Shown one piece after another: positions 62,541 to 64,000 of a DNA stretch of 64,000 nt. Numbering within the stretch: the first letter of the stretch is position 1; every line of letters begins with the position of its first letter. The DNA is taken from contig NZ_BOOG01000017.1 of assembly GCF_016863115.1 (NCBI RefSeq), forward strand, positions 78,972 to 142,971, read 5' to 3'. The notes under the pieces are model-generated. The model was not told where the DNA came from and did no database searches. It saw only the letters and a list, made by a program, of their open reading frames with translations. Made by a program: the position numbers and the translations under genes. Source of the stretch: Sphaerimonospora thailandensis. GTDB taxonomy: Bacteria; Actinomycetota; Actinomycetes; Streptosporangiales; Streptosporangiaceae.

Positions 62541-64000
62541 GGCTCTTCGCAACTGAACAGATGTCGTGATCACGCGGCTACTGATTGTGTCCAGGTGGTG
62601 GTGACGGTGTGTGATCGTCGGGCGTCGGCCTCGACGAGGAGATCGGCGTGGCCGGAGCGGTGTTCGCGCAGCGGGAGGACCGTTGGTGTGGGCGTCGCGG
62701 ATGGTTCGCCGTGCCGGGCGGTCTCCTGGAGCCAGGCCGGCGAGAGCCAGGCGGTCCGGGTGCTGCGGGAGGCGGCGTAGCGGGACCGGCGTTGCTGGTT
62801 GGTGACGTTGCGGAAACCGAATCCGGCCCGGTAGACCAGTTTGACCAGGCGGTTGATCCCCTCGGCGGCGGCGTTGGAGTAGCCGGTGGCCACGCCGCGG
62901 GCGATTTCGGCCCGCCACAGCGAGATTGTCTCGGCGAGGGTCTGGAGTTCGGGGACCGACGCGCCGATGGTGCCGCAGAAGACGAAGAACGCCTCCAGGG
63001 CTGCGGCGATCTGCGGGCGGGTCGGGGCCCGCCCGGTCTGGTTCGGGGAGAGTTTCACCAGGTCACGCAGGAGTTCTTTGGCCCGCCAGGCGGCGCCGAT
63101 CTGGTGGCCGCCGTCGCCGAGGTCGGACAGGGCGCACAGAAGTTTTCCCTGGGCGCGCTCGGACAGCTTCTCCTTGCCGCGGACCAGCAGGTTCTTGATC
63201 GTGTACTCGAGGTCGGTGGCCCGGCCGCGCCGCCCGTATCGTTCGAAGGTGACACGGCGGCGCACGTCGCCGACCGCCTTGTTGGCCAGCTGAACCACAT
63301 GGAAAAGATCAACGACCAGGTGGGCGTTGGGGAGCAGGCCGCTGGTGGTGACCGCCGACTTGTACACCGTCGACATGTCGATGGTCACCCAGCGGATCGC
63401 CGCGCGCCAGGCGGGGTCCTGGACGGACAGCCATGCGATCACATCCCGGCCGGCGCGGCCCTCGACCTGCCCGAGCAGCCCGTGCCCGCCGGCGGAATCG
63501 ACGAATATGCTCTGCCATCGGTCCGCATCAGCCACCCACGTTCCCGACGCCGGGTCCCGGTGGTACAACGACCTGCCCCGCCGGTGATCATCAATGCCCA
63601 GCACCTCTACCGGCGGCAGCAGTCCCGTCACGGAACGGACCGCCCGTTCAGCCAGCTCCACGACCACGACCGATCCGGGCCTGCCACCACACTCCGCGCT
63701 GGTCTCCGCGCCGATGTCCGTCTTCGTACTGGCCTGCGCGCCGGCATGGATCCCCGTGCTGGTCTCCGCGCTCGTCTCGATGGTGTCCGGGCTGGTCTTC
63801 GTGCTGGTAGTGGTGTCGGTAACCACGATCTGAGCATCGGCGGCCACCGACACGAAACCGTCGTGGCCGGTGTGCCAGGTCACCCCCACCGCCGCCGCCA
63901 CCCGCGACACCGGCACCAGCCAATCGCCGATCAGATGCCCCATCACGTTCCTGGCGTGCTCACTCACCCCGCCTCCCGCCCTGGCCAACGGCCCGCCTTC
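62541..64000. mobile_element. ISL3 family insertion sequence, right part outside window
   Basis: The element edge is placed at GGCTCTTCGCAACTGAACAG (62541), which resembles ISL3-type terminal inverted repeats (GGCTCTTC-like ends) and is preceded by AT-rich TATATTCG, suited to the 8-bp duplication this family makes. The transposase gene occupies nearly all the rest. The other end is beyond the window, so the repeat cannot be checked here. Confidence 0.6.
62570..64000 (-). CDS. ISL3 family transposase, N-terminus beyond right edge
   Basis: At least 472 residues visible, open to the window edge. An HTH-like region (NVMGHLIGDWLVPVSRVAAA then VGVTWHTGHDGFV) leads to the DDE domain: LGIDDHRRGRSLY (first Asp), WVTIDMSTVYKSAV with DLFHVVQLANKAV (second Asp region) and GYSNAAAEGINRLVKLVYRA (Glu). 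The usual N-terminal zinc finger must lie outside. Unusual: about 45 residues of Thr/Ser/Ala low complexity (TTTSTKTSPDTIETSAETST and on) are inserted between the HTH and the catalytic domain. The catalytic residues are intact. Confidence 0.9.
   Translation of the reverse strand, partial: EGGPLARAGGGVSEHARNVMGHLIGDWLVPVSRVAAAVGVTWHTGHDGFVSVAADAQIVVTDTTTSTKTSPDTIETSAETSTGIHAGAQASTKTDIGAETSAECGGRPGSVVVVELAERAVRSVTGLLPPVEVLGIDDHRRGRSLYHRDPASGTWVADADRWQSIFVDSAGGHGLLGQVEGRAGRDVIAWLSVQDPAWRAAIRWVTIDMSTVYKSAVTTSGLLPNAHLVVDLFHVVQLANKAVGDVRRRVTFERYGRRGRATDLEYTIKNLLVRGKEKLSERAQGKLLCALSDLGDGGHQIGAAWRAKELLRDLVKLSPNQTGRAPTRPQIAAALEAFFVFCGTIGASVPELQTLAETISLWRAEIARGVATGYSNAAAEGINRLVKLVYRAGFGFRNVTNQQRRSRYAASRSTRTAWLSPAWLQETARHGEPSATPTPTVLPLREHRSGHADLLVEADARRSHTVTTTWTQSVAA

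Overview
The window is high-GC DNA (roughly 70% G+C by eye) with GTG/TTG starts, short gaps between genes and a family content typical of a filamentous actinomycete, most likely Streptosporangiaceae or a relative. Markers are a DUF222/HNH nuclease, a GPP34 protein, a GPGG-motif small membrane protein, a ChaB protein, an RsbA-like MEDS/ATPase regulator, a SecA2-type ATPase and sugar ABC importers without their own ATPase. The genus is an inference; no rRNA is present.

Layout. 1-7 kb: a partial unknown gene, tRNA-Lys, a NERD membrane protein, a TetR regulator with a palindromic operator, a GNAT acetyltransferase, a flavin monooxygenase, and an EamA-DUF2079 membrane protein pair. 7-17 kb: VOC protein, a SecA2-like ATPase with an in-frame (ADRIG)5 tract, an unknown protein with a paralogue at 37 kb, RibD-like reductase, CBS protein, PNPOx protein, VOC protein, TrkH-TrkA potassium uptake, and an APC permease overlapping a GPP34 protein. 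17.4-28.7 kb: a second tRNA-Lys, then stress-flavoured genes (PRC-barrel, DUF1360, GPGG, BON plus phosphoesterase, topoisomerase IB), an oxidoreductase pair, Uma2, an HldE-like heptose enzyme, an SDR, a transketolase scrap and ChaB. 28.9-38.7 kb: an HTH regulator diverging from a hydrolase across two operator copies; a two-gene unit of a 178-aa unknown protein and a 1232-aa SNF2 helicase whose N-terminus carries three dsRNA-binding-like repeats; an RsbA-like regulator; a tyrosine-phosphatase-like protein; a third tRNA-Lys; the secreted paralogue; a MarR regulator. 39-48.5 kb: holin-like and MFS membrane proteins, a deletion scar with two decapitated genes back to back, a LacI regulator, a MazEF-like module, a MalEFG-type ABC import operon under the same palindrome as lacI, and an ABC exporter. 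48.5-61.7 kb: HNH/DUF222 nuclease, DUF6461 protein, CutA, a TetR regulator diverging from a GH1 beta-glucosidase across a perfect palindrome, a coiled-coil secreted peptidase-like protein, aldehyde dehydrogenase, hydrolase, typA/bipA and a Cu/Zn superoxide dismutase. 61.9-64 kb: a frameshifted IS66 scrap and an ISL3 transposase that runs off the right edge.

How it fits together. Most of the window is ordinary chromosomal metabolism, transport and stress functions. The best candidate for an undescribed system is the translationally overlapped pair at 30.9-35.1 kb, where a SNF2 motor is fused to dsRNA-binding-like modules. The clearest regulatory circuit is the identical TGACAACGTTGTCA palindrome in front of lacI and, 5 kb away, in front of the sugar importer. 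Short tandem repeats recur inside and between genes.
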